The position numbers were made by a program, and so were the translations under genes. From Acanthosepion pharaonis (lineage: Eukaryota > Mollusca > Cephalopoda > Sepiida > Sepiidae), in the NCBI GenBank assembly GCA_903632075.3, contig CAHIKZ030005497.1, forward strand, positions 361,001-425,000: 64,000 bases of DNA, read 5' to 3'. Shown here piece by piece: positions 11,680-23,524 of this stretch (positions are counted from its first letter, which is position 1; every line of letters begins with the position of its first letter). Below the pieces are notes generated by a model. That model saw nothing but the letters and a program-made list of their open reading frames with translations. It made no database searches and had not been told where the DNA came from.

Positions 11680-12140
11680 TATCGGCTTGAAAATCCAAAT
11701 CTGCAATGTTGTTGGTCCTCATCTGGCATATTGGCTTCAGTCTATATACCACCACCGTACCGTAGCTTCCCTGTGCCTTTTCTATAAATACATTCATGGT
11801 AATTTTTCCTGATGAATTTTCCTACTGTGGTACCAAGACTTTATGAATTTAAGTGTAGTACACTCGAAATGGCTAGATGTAACCGTAAGTCGTAGGCTAA
11901 AAGTTTCTTCTATCGCATTTAACTCTTGTGGAACTGTGTCCTGGCTTCTTGATTCCCAGTCAAAACTGATCTTTAAAAATGTATATACAATGTCAATCGT
12001 TATCTTCTGTCTTCTTAGTTCTTGTTCTTTTCTTATCCTCTTTCATTAATATCGGTTTTTTCTCATATTATCTAACACCAACTGCGTCCTAGTGGATTGA
12101 TTGCCTTGCTTAGAGTGAAATGATTAAAAAAAAATTGTTT
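11680..12140 (+). pseudogene. LINE family B relic, C-terminal end and 3' UTR
   Basis: The translation gives QICNVVGPHLAYWLQS followed by TVASLCLFYKYIHGN, the conserved C-terminal block of family B (compare 28720 and 59345). The extreme 3' end, CTGCGTCCTAGTGG then GCTTAGAGTGAAATGATT and an A run at about 12125-12138, matches the 3' end of the 28.4-kb copy (TGGGGTGAAATGTTTCAAAA), so the copy is 3'-complete and 5'-truncated. Upstream text (11445-11680) is unassigned. Confidence 0.7.
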
Positions 12141-12289
12141 AAAGAAGAAATAAAATATATCTGTTGCAGACGGAAATGGAGCTGAAAACTTGGAATGTAA
12201 GTTTGATCTTTATACGGAATGAAATAAAATAATGTGGCTGAATTAATTTTTACAAGAATATATAGTATTATAACATTTAAAGAGGTAAA

Positions 12290-12720
12290 ATATACCCGTC
12301 CTGGGGATGACGATTAACTACATCCGTGTCCAAGGTATACTACGTCCGACTGCAAGGGGGTTTTGAGGTGCGTGGAACTACCTCTTATTTACTGGTGTTC
12401 CCAGCTTTACCTTGATTCGCGGTGGTAGCACCTGTTAGAGGTCTCAACCATGGGCAAATAGTTAACCCCTAAACTGCGCTCAAAGCACTATAAAAGTGTA
12501 AAAATAGGTTTTACTACCAGCAATAAATTTTTTGAGGAAAAATTATTACCAGCAATACATTTTTGAAGAAAAAACAAAATATTACCAGCAATACATTTTT
12601 TGATAAAATATTAACAGAAATAGAAAAAAAAATACCGCCAATAAAAATTTTGTCTGCATTAAATAACCCATTGGGATGGATATACAGTAAGCCAAACCAA
12701 ACCAAACCAAACTAAAATAT
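12290..12720. repeat. Dispersed repeat family, copy 2 of 2
   Basis: Second copy of the element described at 1745-2130, with the same ordered phrases. Its right portion holds three or four short direct repeats of TACCAGCAATAMATTTTT, and it ends near an AAACCAAACC run. Confidence 0.55.
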
Positions 12721-13740
12721 ACTGTCATTTATATTAATTATCTATTGAAAAATAAATGTTATGTCCCTTCAGGACGTAAGCGATCAAAGCTCCCCACGGA
12801 TTCTTTTCCTTTAATATTTCTAAATTGCCTTGCAATCATGGAAGAATATATTAATTTCCCGTTATCTGCACGGGGTCTGGAGCACAGATTCAGTTCCGTT
12901 AACAGAAATTAAGAAACGGTGTGTCTGGTGCGTAACTTGAAGAGTGATTGCTTGGTATTACCAGGTGCTAGAATCTTGGATGTGCTGATGGTGTAATGAC
13001 ATTGGAAATACCAGTTCCAATTGGGTTTGTTATATTCACATCTGCGCAAATAGAAAGGTGTGGATCCGCTTCTTTAGCACATCTATGGTTTAATTAGTAT
13101 GAATTACCTCAGGAAATCAGTAGTATCTGCAAAAGACAATTCTTCCAATCTATAAACTAAGAAGTGAAACTAAGAATGAAAAAGAACATAGAAAGCGCAA
13201 ATCATTTTTTCTTAAGAAAGAAAAGGAAAATAAAACTCCATTTTTAATAACAATCAGTTCATTAGACTTTCATTACTATCACGATACAGTGCTCTTTTGA
13301 AGCTACAGACATCTGACCCAAAATATTTCCAGTGGTGTGGCGTCGTCTTTCACCTGCTTTGTCTTCTGATTTTTGATTCTCCGAATACTTCCAATCCTGC
13401 AGTATTTACTTTTGTTGTCATACCAATTACACTAGTCTTTCCGCATATTTTTGTCAATTCAGTTAATCATTCGTTTGTTAAAAGAGAGAAAAGGCTACGT
13501 CTCAGATATTGAGAGAGATAGGCTGCATTCAACTGCTATATCTCCAGAGAACAGAACCGAAAACGTTAGTGTGCTGATAATATATTTCTAAATTAGATAT
13601 CAATCGTGGCCTCCAATTGCTATTTCGGTATGTTGATATAAACATTCTTTGTGGTCACTGACTACACAATTCTATTTCATAATAGGGTGTTTACAAGTTT
13701 TCTTTCTTAAAATCATAACTCTGTTTGACTAATACAAAGC
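12721..13740. other. Unassigned stretch
   Basis: No gene, element end or array recognised. A 71-codon open frame at 13297-13512 has no recognisable domain. Confidence 0.45.
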
Positions 13741-13744
13741 GGGG

Positions 13745-13905
13745 TTGCTCACATATAAATTCTTATTACATATCATACTCAACCATTATTTAATATCAGT
13801 CATCCAATATGGCAGTGAATGCTGGACAATTTCTCCAAAGATAAAGAGGAGGCTTAATAAAAAAAAATATTTCTACAGAAGAATGATGAGACAGATATTT
13901 TTTAT
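13745..13905 (+). pseudogene. LINE family A relic, cut by the adjacent transposon
   Basis: The frame reads SVIQYGSECWTISPKIKRRL, then FYRRMMRQ, the family A block (compare 3600, 32880). The homology stops near 13900, exactly where the 20-bp repeat array of the DDE transposon begins. I could not find its continuation after 15660, so the transposon may have inserted at a pre-existing breakpoint or the remainder is lost. Confidence 0.7.
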
Positions 13906-15660
13906 ATGGATTAAACAACTTCAAAATGGATCAATCAACTTCAAAATGGATCAATCAACTTCAAAATGGATTAATCAACTTCAAAATGGAAAACAACTTC
14001 AAAATGAGAAATAATCAACTTCAAATTGGATTAATCAACTTCAAATTGAGAATTAATATAATACTAATAAATTTAATATATATTCTTTTATTTTTACTTA
14101 AAAGGGATATAAAAAAATATAAACGTTCCTAAGAAAATTATTTAAAAGATTACATCATCTAAGTTAATTACAGAGGGAAGTAATCTCTGTATTCAAGATA
14201 CGAAGTTAGTGCAAGTCTTAGGGGAAATATTATTAACTGCCTCGGAGATCATCGCTTCTAACTTGCTGAGGCGGAATTCTTTAGTAGTTTCCTGGCCATC
14301 ACTTCTTAAAATCCCAACAATTGAGTCTACCATACTTCTTTTTACGTCAGCTTTAATGACTGACCAAACCTTTTCTATGGGATTTAACATCGGACTATAG
14401 GGAGCAAGTCTGAAAATTTGGTGTTGCCTAAATTCATCCCCCTCCACAATTTCTTCAATTGAAGTATGGCAAGGGGCGTTATCAATAACTAAGACAACTT
14501 CCCTTTCATAAATTTCATTTGTCTTTCTAAGGCACTCCCTGGTCCATTCTTTCGCATCCTCTTTTTTGAAAGAACCTCCTTTAATTTTATGATGAATTAA
14601 TCCATTATTACTAATACATTCAATAACATGGATGTTATTTCCCCTGGATCCGGCCGCGACTGTAGTGCACCTCGTGCCTTTTTTAGAGCGACCTTCTCTT
14701 CTTGAAATATGGAGATTAAAATTGGTTTCATCCATATAAAGAATTGGCACACTTTGGGACTGAAATTCTAATAAAGCTTCTGAGTAATCCTTACGTTTCG
14801 CCTTATTGACATTATTGGCCGCTTCTGGTTCATAATGAACCGCTTTTAAAGTAAAGGCCATGGAGTCCAAGTGCTTTCTTATGCATTCTTTCGTCACACG
14901 AACCTCAAACTTTTCGACCAACTTATTTACAATGTCTTGAAGAGTGACCCTATGAGACTTTTCAATTAAATAAAATTCTTATGCTCTTGCTTAATTTTAT
15001 ATTTTCTTGCTCCTCCCCTAAAGTCACTCTTATCAGCATCCTGGTCTAACTAACGGTAAGCTGTTGGCAGATGCACACCAATTGTTCTTGCCAGACCTTT
15101 CTAATTTCCTGCTGCGGCATGTGCAGCTAAAATATGGGCCTTTTTTTCGCCGGCCACATTTTTCTTGAGGTAAGTCCTCTTTGGAGCTGTTTCTAATTCT
15201 TCTTCAGCTTCTTTTGTAGAGGTTTCTCCAGCATCATCATCAATCATCATTTTTGTCCATACTGGAATTTCTCCTCCTAATTTTAGACTAATTCTTTCTT
15301 GGACTCTAAGTTGTTTGTATTTTGGTTTTTTCTTCATCTATATAATAAATACGAACAGTCAATTTCCTTAATCACGGGGTAAATCAATTGGAAAAATAAT
15401 TTTCAATTTACTGAGAAAAAAATATCTCAATTTGAAGTTGTTTATTCCAATTTGAAGTTGTTTATTCATATTTTTTTAGGTTTTTGACATTTTCGCAATT
15501 TTAAGTTGATTGATCCATTTTGAAGTTGATTGTTCCATTTTGAAGGTGATTGATTCAATTTGAAGTTGATTAATCCATTTTGGAGTTGATTAATTTTTTT
15601 ACTTGAGAATAAGTTCATTTTGAAGTTGATTATTATCATTTTGAAGTTGAAAAGGTATAG
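13906..15660 (-). mobile_element. DDE transposon framed by inverted 20-bp motif arrays
   Basis: The left flank (about 13913-14050) holds seven or so units of ATCAACTTCAAAATGG or near variants. The right flank (about 15421-15655) holds roughly nine units of the inverse, CCATTTTGAAGTTGAT. The transposase relic lies between them on the minus strand. Arrays in opposite orientation at both ends look like subterminal binding sites for the transposase. Single long terminal inverted repeats and a clear target duplication are not resolved, so the outer limits are approximate. Confidence 0.75.
14193..15337 (-). pseudogene. DDE (IS630/Tc1-superfamily-like) transposase, broken
   Basis: The main frame (14921 down to 14193, about 242 codons, extendable upstream as IEKSHRVTLQDIVNKLVEK) carries the catalytic motifs: YMDETNFNLH (first Asp), VLVIDNAPCHT (second Asp) and APYSPMLNPIEKVWSVIK (Glu). 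All three acidic residues are present. The N-terminal DNA-binding part lies at 15337-15101 (start MKKKPKYKQL), ends at a TAG (15101-15103), meets a second TAG in the same frame at 15050-15052, and then shifts frame near 14970-14985 to join the catalytic part. Two stops and one frameshift make it inactive, but decay is light compared with its neighbours, suggesting relatively recent activity. Confidence 0.85.
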
Positions 15661-15689
15661 AAACATTTTCTACCCGTCATCTTGAATCT

Positions 15690-16445
15690 GAAAAAAAAGA
15701 GATGCTTTGCAAGAGTTCAGGCTTGGTCGCATTACTTCTAAAACTGCTGCCAACATTAAGAGAACCTGGGAGGAAGGATATTGAACAGCACGATTCCTGT
15801 ATCTTGAAGTTCTGCATTGGGAATACGAGTCTTGAAAATTAAGATGGCAGAGAACGTACTTCTGTAATTGACAATCAATATCTGAAAGCACAAGTGAAAC
15901 AAAAGCCGTGTGAAAATGTCGAAGCATTTCATTATTGAAATATCCAAAGAAAATTGTCAAGATGAAGAAACTCAATAAATGGGTTCCACATGAACTTGGT
16001 GAAAGTGAAAGATTTCGACGTTTTCATGTGTGGACGATGCTTCATCTGCGGAATTCCTATGATCCATTTCTTGAGAAAATTGTGATTTGTGATCCTTTGA
16101 CAATAGTAAAGAATCGGCTCAATGATTTGACCATGACGAAACACTTTAACACTTTCCAAAACCAAAATTGCATCAATAGAAGATTATGATAACCTTCTGG
16201 CGATCTGTCATTGGTATTATCCATTACAGCCTTCTGGAATCTAACCAGAGTATCAATGCCGACGTTTAATGGCAATAACTAGATGAAATACACATTCAGT
16301 CAAGCAATATGCGACTGGCAATGGTTTATTGACGAGTTCCAATTCTGTTTCATGGTAATGCTCGACCATATGTTACCAGGATGATATTAGAGAAGCTCAC
16401 CAACTTGCCACAACCGCCATATTCCTATGGCGTCTTACCCAGTAA
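15690..16445 (+). pseudogene. Mariner transposase relic (lineage 1)
   Basis: Frame-shifted translation gives an N-terminal helix-turn-helix (LQEFRLGRITSKTAANIKR near 15710), then KLNKWVPHELGESERFRRFH near 15970 with a LRNSYDPFLEKIVICDP block where the first Asp motif is expected, then ESNQSINADV near 16240, and finally ILFHGNARPYVTRMILEKLT near 16340, where the usual HDNARPH Asp is Gly. The order and spacing match a mariner. No end repeats were found. It lies immediately after the DDE transposon. Confidence 0.8.
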
Positions 16446-17059
16446 CCACCCCTTCTACGCATCTCGACAAATATGTAAACCAAACGAACATTGCAAAACT
16501 ACATATTATATCCTCCGAAAACGGAGATTTATAAACCTATAATTAATAAAAGATACCCGATTATTTTAGAAACCTATAATATATACTGGATTTTTTAGAA
16601 TTTTTTTCAAAATATTTTATACAAGATTTAAAAACAGCTACAATTAATACCGAATATTTATTTTAATTTTTGTAATTAACCCTGGACATTTAATAAACGT
16701 GAAATTAAACAGGAATTTACGGTGATTGTAAATGATTCAATTATTTCAGAGAAATCGATGGGGTTAAGTTATAGGCGTGCATATGAAGTAATCATTTACA
16801 GCAATGGAAAAAACCACGGTGTATGTTCACAAGTAACGGAAGTAGAAATATCAACAGGAAGAGAAAGAAATACGAATCCTGTCTCAAATATGTTGGATAG
16901 AGTTGTCTCGGGGAACGTAACTGAAACTTGCGACATTTTCGCTGTTACTTGTCTTCTCACTCGAGAGACTAACAGACCAGATCTTCCCTTCGGCCAGAGA
17001 AAACATCGCCTCCATCTGAATTTACATTTCTTTTTTTACCATTTTCTTTAAAACTTTCT
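16446..17059. other. Unassigned stretch with one 109-codon open frame
   Basis: An open frame at 16722-17051 (plus) has ordinary amino-acid composition in its first 90 codons but no domain I recognise, and no splice or promoter context that I can support. It is probably chance or element-derived. Confidence 0.35.
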
Positions 17060-17410
17060 TGTTTCTAATATCTTTGTTCCATGGTATTCTCAGCATCCTT
17101 TGTAGAATCATATTTCTGTTGCTTCATATCTATTCTCCATCTGTGAGGAGATTATCCAGTGACCTTGCTATATAAGGATTGAAATGGCTTAACATTTCAG
17201 AACTCTCATATTTGTTTCTAATGAAATATTTGTATACTAATACTTTGCTTAGTTTTTAGAAGATATCTTTCGATATCCTTAAGTGTTTTCAGATTTCTGT
17301 TTCATACTGTTCGTCCTTTGTTGAAACAATTCCCAGATTTTTAAATTGTTATGCTTGTTTGATTTTGGAATCGCCTATTTGTAATTTGCATGTTGGGCTC
17401 ATATTTACTA
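17060..17410 (-). pseudogene. LINE family A relic, inverted 5' segment
   Basis: On the minus strand, fragments read VSKYEPNMQITNRRFQN, then a CFNKGRTV segment matching the QFKYLG/DGK block, then SPHRWRIDMKQQKYDSTKDA and NTMEQRY, which in the neighbouring frame correspond to ECWT...EMWF..RMLRIPW. It runs head to head with the plus-strand copy that starts at 17425. Together they form one insertion with an inverted 5' part (see findings). Confidence 0.65.
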
Positions 17411-17424
17411 ACAACCAAGCATTC

Positions 17425-17775
17425 TGTCTTCTGAGAATACCATGGACTGAACATGTGAGAAAATGGTCACAAAAAGGACAATTGTTTTAGAGAAAATAGG
17501 CACAAAAAGACACTTATACTTAAAATCAGAAAAACCACATAATGAGAAAAGAAGACTTGGAAAATGTAATACTTACAAAACATATTGAAGGCAAGGAACA
17601 GAGGAAAACAACGCATAACTTATCAAGCGAGCTTGACCAAGAGCATGGAAATCCAGGGTTTAGATGAGTTAAGAAAAAAACAATATTTATTAAAAGCTAC
17701 AAAGGGTAAGACATTGATGATCACCATCATCCCCAACGACCTAACATATATGCTCTTAAGAAAAAAAAAAAAACT
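17425..17775 (+). pseudogene. LINE family A relic, sense 3' segment
   Basis: Starts at RIPWTEHVRK and continues NHIMRKEDLENVILTKHIEG, KQRITYQASLTKSMEIQGL and KKQYLLKATKGK, the family A C-terminal tail. It ends with an A-rich tail at about 17758-17774. It is the direct continuation of the inverted segment at 17060-17410. Confidence 0.75.
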
Positions 17776-18475
17776 TTTCAGCACCTTATTATGAAATAAA
17801 ATTTTATTGTCTGTGATCTCAAAGAACGTTTATATTAATATATTGTAATAGCAATAAAAAGCAAAGATTAATGGGTAATTAGTATAATTACGCGCAAATA
17901 TACTTTATAATAATCTACCTCTTCTGTGGGCTAATTAGTAGGAATTGTATCAGTAAATTATTATTTATTATCTAAAAATTTCTTAAAATGTAAAATATTT
18001 TCTAGCTTTAAATTACCTGCAAAAAGGTTAAACCGTAAATATTTAAAAAAAAAGAACCAAGAAAACCCCCAAAAAACAAAGACTCAATTTGAAATTTAAA
18101 AATTGCTCGTGAAATATTTGGGATAATGTTACTTAGACAAGGGGCGAGTGAGAGAGAAAGATAGTGAAAAATGTTTCGTTAGGAGACAAGACAATAAAGG
18201 AACGGGATTAAGGAAAATAAGATGGCGGTTGAAGTTGCATTTAATTTTTTGAAGATCGTAGTTGGTAGGGAATTAAGAAACCGTAAGAAAATTTCACAGG
18301 AGAGAATAACGAAAGAAGAGATTCTTTGAATAGAAATTAAGGTAAAATTAACCTATTTATTAATTTTTTATTAATTAACGATATCTACTTGGTAATCTAG
18401 TAGTACGCTTAAATTCATACGGTTGGTGTACAAAGAAGGAGAGTTCATTAGAAAAATAGCCATGAAAATATTCAT
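17776..18475. other. Unassigned AT-rich stretch
   Basis: No recognisable gene or element ends. Short purine runs only. Confidence 0.45.
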
Positions 18476-18479
18476 AGAA

Positions 18480-18890
18480 AAGACAGAGAGAAGTCACGTC
18501 ACTAATAAAGTGACTAGATTCGAGATGCCAGGAAAAGAACTATAACATTGCAGATTCTTCTTTGGATTTTGTCGAGGATTTCGACATATATAACAGTATA
18601 ACCAGATATTCAATTCGCGAAGAATGGTAGTTTTATAAACATGCAGGAATGATTCTGACGAGAAGAATTGTCAAGCAAAACCCAATGAATCAGTCTTTCC
18701 AGGAGCAAACCTAGCAATTGACTGAATGCAATCATTCCACATGATGTTATTAGAAAACGTGAGACCAGGAGGTCGGAATGTCTTGCTCTACTGGAGGTTA
18801 ACAACAGCCGTTCTGACAGAAGGCAAAATAGTTCCCTATGATGAGTAAAGTATAGCAATTTTATTTTGTAGGGGTTCAAATTTGCAAGTC
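18480..18890 (-). pseudogene. LINE family B relic, region after the reverse transcriptase
   Basis: On the minus strand, frames read NDCIQSIARFAPGKTDSLGF, FFSSESFLHVYKTTILRE and EILDKIQRRICNVI, the conserved family B order (compare 28540-28790 and 47000-47200). Several frameshifts and stops are present. No 3' end was identified. Confidence 0.65.
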
Positions 18891-19436
18891 ATTCTTTGAC
18901 ATAGATAAGAAGAGATTGTTGGTGGTTTTCGGTTAAATTAATGCTATTTTACGGCTCAAAAGAGGCTAATTCATACAATAGTCTCTATCTGCATTAAATC
19001 ATGAAGAATCGTGCTGACTGTAACAGAGTATAAGAATAGTTTGATACCATCTATACCAAGCGGAAGTGACCGATGCAATAGCAGTTGTCCGTTTACTGAT
19101 TCTAATATTTCAATGTATATCTTCGTGGATTAACTGTCTAAATTTACATTAACACGATTCACATAAATAGCTTCTGACATGTTTTGTAATGCCGCCGAAA
19201 CAAACGTGACCACACTCCCTGGTTTTATTTTAAACCGTTATAAATACATATGGTAAAGAAGCTACTCCCAGTTTCATTGTTTATTTTGTGCTGATTTTTA
19301 AAAACCTGTATGGCACAAATGTCACATAGCTATATGGATAAAAAAATACCCCCCAAAATGCTTCGAGGTCTCATTAGCGTCGTTCATTATACTTTATTAA
19401 ATTTAATGTTATTTACAAATGCATAAGGGTGTATAC

Positions 19437-19545
19437 CTTTTTTTTATAGATTATGTATACGCGTTTGATAAAATACAACGCAAAGAACTGTTTGAAATAC
19501 TAGATAAACTTGTTTTATTTGGGAATAGAGTTATTGGTTCGAATG
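19437..19545 (+). pseudogene. LINE reverse-transcriptase fragment (family A type)
   Basis: The plus-strand translation IDYVYAFDKIQRKELFEILD, continuing KLVLFGNRVI, matches the non-LTR reverse-transcriptase motif around the first catalytic aspartate (normally D-x-x-K-A-F-D). Only about 35 codons remain recognisable. Confidence 0.6.
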
Positions 19546-20560
19546 TTATTCAAGGTAAAAGGTTAGAATCAACAAACCGTTAATATCAAATGTCGTGTGT
19601 GATATGAATGATGAAGATGGTAAGAAATAGAAATAATTAGGAAAGATTATGATTGACTCTTGAGTAAAGAAGGTCATGATTGACGTTATCCGATTAAATT
19701 CCACCTCCGACGCTAGCGTCTTTTCAACAAAGTAGCAGTTCTTGTCTGAGTGAAACTTTGCCCCACGTCTTTCAAATGTAAAATTCAATTCCATGGAAAT
19801 GGCTTTGCAAGTCTGAACTGGTGGAACTAAAGATTGGAGCTCATTCGAAAATTTGCCAAGCCATTTCCATTTGCTTGCAGCGTGCTGTCTATGAGAATTT
19901 CATAATCTCCAAGACGACATAAAAGAATTTGAACTTTAACAAGTATGAGGAGTTAGGATTGAACAACTCCAGTCCAGATACGGCTAAAATACGCCATTTA
20001 ATATTAATCTAATCTAAAAGATGAAGCCTGGCAGAAGGAGACATATAATCCCTGGAGCGATAGTAAATTTAAGCGAATATGTACGTCGCCTGTGTAGTCC
20101 ATTGCCGAAAATTTCTTTCACCGTAACTGAAAGACACTAGAATAATTATTCGGGCCCCAGAGAGTGCTCCATTGTCACCAATCAAATTATACTGGTCTAC
20201 TGCGGCGTCCAAGACTAAAGATCCCCTGGCCGAAAGACTACTTCATGTGATGGTTGTCAAAAGTTTTTGAATTAACCGTAGGCTATACTGATGGTTCATT
20301 AAATGCTTAGAGATTTTTTCTATATGTATATTAATAGCATGCTGCAGTATTCAAAGAAAATCTTCCTTATGAAAAATACTTTTATGTATTTATTATTATA
20401 TGAAGTATATTCAAATTGCATGTTTTAATATGTTTTTACCAAATTTTGTCTCTAGTACTTTAGATTTTTAATGGAAATTCTTTGTTAGTAAATATATTAA
20501 GCAAGATTTTCACTAATTTCATTTAAAAAATTAAGGCAAATAGTGAATTCAGTAACAAAA
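19546..20560. other. Unassigned stretch
   Basis: No gene, repeat end or array recognised. Short blocks around 20130-20280 look less AT-rich than their surroundings but give no recognisable protein. Confidence 0.4.
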
Positions 20561-20562
20561 GC

Positions 20563-20748
20563 ATGTATATGAAACATAATGACAGCATGTATATGAAACA
20601 TAACAACAACATGTATATGAAACATAATAACAGCATTGATATGAAACATAATAACAGCATTGATATGAAACATAATAACAGCATGTATATGAAACATAAT
20701 AACAGCATGTATATGAAACATAATAAAAGCATTGATATGAATAAATAA
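20563..20748. repeat. 24-bp minisatellite, about 7.5 copies
   Basis: The unit is ATATGAAACATAATAACAGC plus four bases (GTRT or TGAT variants), repeated with few substitutions. The 24-bp period keeps both strands open, producing MYMKHNNS and MLLLCFIY repeat peptides that I do not take to be proteins. Confidence 0.92.
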
Positions 20749-20810
20749 TATATTGATATATATTTTTCTTGTATTTCTGTTAGATCCACACAGAAAAAGG
20801 GTAGAGCTAA

Positions 20811-21002
20811 TACCGTATATACTTGAGAATCATGCGACCCTTGAAGACCTAATTTTCAAGCTAATCTGACTGTAGTACATGGATATATAGTTTGGTCAAC
20901 GGTGTATCCAGGGACAGCAGTATACATGATCATTTTAGATCTCGTGTATAAAAAAATAAAATTAGCTTTAAAATTAGGTCTTCAAAATTCACATGTACGG
21001 TA
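20811..21002. mobile_element. MITE-like palindromic element
   Basis: It starts TACCGTATATACTTG and ends CATGTACGGTA. AGACCTAATTTTCAAGCTAAT in the left part is answered by ATTAGCTTTAAAATTAGGTC in the right part. Length is about 192 bp, with no coding. The class is not assigned. Confidence 0.6.
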
Positions 21003-21064
21003 TATACTTAAATGGGCAAAACTTTTGTCAGGAAACTCTAAGTCTTCTAGTATGTAACCCAATA

Positions 21065-21560
21065 TTACATAATCTGTCTATATTTCTGAGATGAGGTATT
21101 ATGTACACTATTTACATTATTCGGATTATTGCCCAGCTTTGTTGCCATATTTATCACAACGTTTCGGCCGTTGTACGCTCCGGACTTCTTCAGGTGGTTG
21201 GAATGTCGAACTGAACCCTTTTCGCTCGCTGGGGTAGAGTGTACTAGTTCCATATGCCATGTCTAATGGATGTCAGTTATCAGTTATCTCCTTTTAATTA
21301 TCCTTTCGAAGTGATCCACCGCTTTAACCAAGTATTGAACTCACACTTTTTGGGCCCTGTCACTGGATCTATCTAATGCCTTTATACACTGTGCCATGCA
21401 TCCTTTACTGTCTACCCCAGTGAGCGAAAAGGGTTCAGTTCGACATTCCAAACACCTGAAAAAGGGCAGAGCGTACAACGGCCGAAACGTTATGATAAAT
21501 ATGGCAACAAAGATGAACACAATAGTCCGAATAATGTAAATAGTTCCAATATTACATGTT
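21065..21560. mobile_element. Foldback element F1, copy 2, with SINE-like centre
   Basis: The left arm (21065-21245, inverse) and right arm (21410-21560, sense) are complementary: CCTGAAGAAGTCCGGAGCG/CCTGAAAAAGGGCAGAGCG, TACAACGGCCGAAACGTT, GATAAATATGGCAACAAAG and CCGAATAATGTAAATAGT. The centre (21245-21410) reads, on the minus strand, as a tRNA-derived SINE head (A-box-like TGGCACAGTGTATAAAG, B-box-like GAGTTCAATAC). The same arms occur at 53280-53520, without the SINE. Confidence 0.75.
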
Positions 21561-23520
21561 AGATAATTACTGGGGACTAAGTCGGTTCTCCCATCAGGCT
21601 TTTCTATCGAGGTGACTGGTAGAGAGCAAGCAGAATGAAAGCAAAAGTCAGTGAAATAGCAGATGAATATTCTTGTAGGTGTACAGCCATCTAACGCAAT
21701 GACATTGTTAGGCGGAAGTCTTCCGATACTTAAATGAACGGAAATGGCAAAGGGGACCCTTAAAGAAATTAAGGGTTGTCTTCATGATGGAAAAAATCGG
21801 CTGTGAATTGAGCTGGAGAGTGATGGGTTCCTCCAAGTATACTTACCCAAGTCACGCTCCCTAGGAATGAATACCCTCCCCGGTTTACAACCCAGATATA
21901 TAGGAAACGGGTTAGGTGTTTAATTGGGTAGCGACCCTTCCACTACAACCATGCATGAGACTGTAAATGACGGGCAAAAATCTTACAGAGGCCCTTAGGG
22001 TTCTATTCTTGTTCAGTGCTTCGTTTTCATTCTGATGTCCGAACTAACCGGCAGTTGCAGATTTGTTATTTGTTTTTCGTGAAATCATCATCTCGTTTTA
22101 TTCTTCGGATAAAACCATCGGTCTGAAGATTAAATTCCTACAGATATCGACTCATTTTAAACTCTAGAGAAATGGACTCGACTTAATCCCCAGAGAATTG
22201 GATCCGCTACTATACCTATAAAATTGGACTCGTTTTAATCCTATACTTATGGAATTATCCAAGATAGTCAAACTTAAGTCGTTTCCCTAATTCTCAATTT
22301 ACCAATAGATCTATTTTGTCTATTTATGTATTTCTCTTGGGATATGTTGTTGACTTCTTAAACAGAGACTTGTCTCTTTTTTCACGAATGTAGGATTTGT
22401 TTAGTTTTGGAAGTTTACGACTTATGGAAATATTTTGATACATTTATCTTTAGATGTTGTGTTTACTGATTCTAACTTTGCGTAACTATAAACAAGCCTG
22501 TAATATTTCTCGAATTCACTTCTAAATTCTGCATAGATGTGTTCGTTTTATTAAACGTCTTTGAGTTTTGCCACATCCCTCGCTGTTGCTCTTTTTTTTT
22601 TTACTGGATTTACAGTTTCGAACAATTGTCATATTTTCCTTCTACAATTTGTGCATTTTTTAAATCACGCAGAAGTAAATTAATTACTTCTATATCATCT
22701 TTTCTCTTTACATAGAATACGCTCATATTCTTTCTAGTATATATATATATATATACCATTGTATAGTATCCTTACATTTGTTGATATTTCATGACAGTAG
22801 ATAAAACGAATGAGAGGAAATTGCAAACAATATACAGCAATATTTGTGGTGACAATGGATTTAAGTGTGACAGATATTAATTCCTGTTGCATTTGAAATG
22901 GAAAACAATATTTGTTTTGTTCTAATTGATATATTTAATCAATATATCCCTCATTATCGATAACATAATCCTACCTATTTAGCAAATCGTTGATCTTTCG
23001 GTTTAAATACAAAGACATACACAATATCATTTTTTAGATTATTACTCATTATTAATCGGTTTTCTGTCTGAAAATGATTCAGTGATATTAAAGGATGACA
23101 GATGGAGCAAGTTCAGGAGATTAAGGGGGATCAGGTAAATTTTCCGCATTTATTGTTCTCCTTTCCTGAATGACGCAACCAATATGTGATATTCTATTAT
23201 TATGTCAGAACGAATATTCCCTGCATATCTTTGTTCGATGATTCCAATTAATAGAAATACTTTCTTGAATGAACTGTCTAGTTTCGATTTGGCTCGTCAT
23301 AAATGACGTCACTCCCCATATCCCATCAAAATCAGGGTATACGTTTTTAGGGCGTAAGTTTTTCGATTTTATTGGGTATGCTTATAGAGTGCCCACTTTT
23401 AATCTTTCATGATGATTCTACCAAAGAAATCTTATGGAACTAGTTTGCTCTTCAATGACGAAGAGAATATAACTCGTTACTTACTATTAGTACTAGTCAA
23501 AGAATGAGGGAACCATTAAA
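21561..23520. other. Unassigned stretch
   Basis: About 2 kb without an open frame, tandem array or element end that I can support. A short (TA)n lies near 22737-22754. Confidence 0.4.
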
Positions 23521-23524
23521 CAAG

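Noticed and set aside
13745..14132. Proteins with KWINQLQNG repeats
   Set aside because: They are translations of the transposon's subterminal 20-bp motif array fused to a LINE fragment.
16722..17051. 109-codon open frame as a gene
   Set aside because: No domain, no supporting splice or promoter context and a low-complexity end; kept only as an unassigned note.
20497..20789. MLLLCFIY and MYMKHNNS repeat peptides
   Set aside because: These are translations of a 24-bp minisatellite in several frames.
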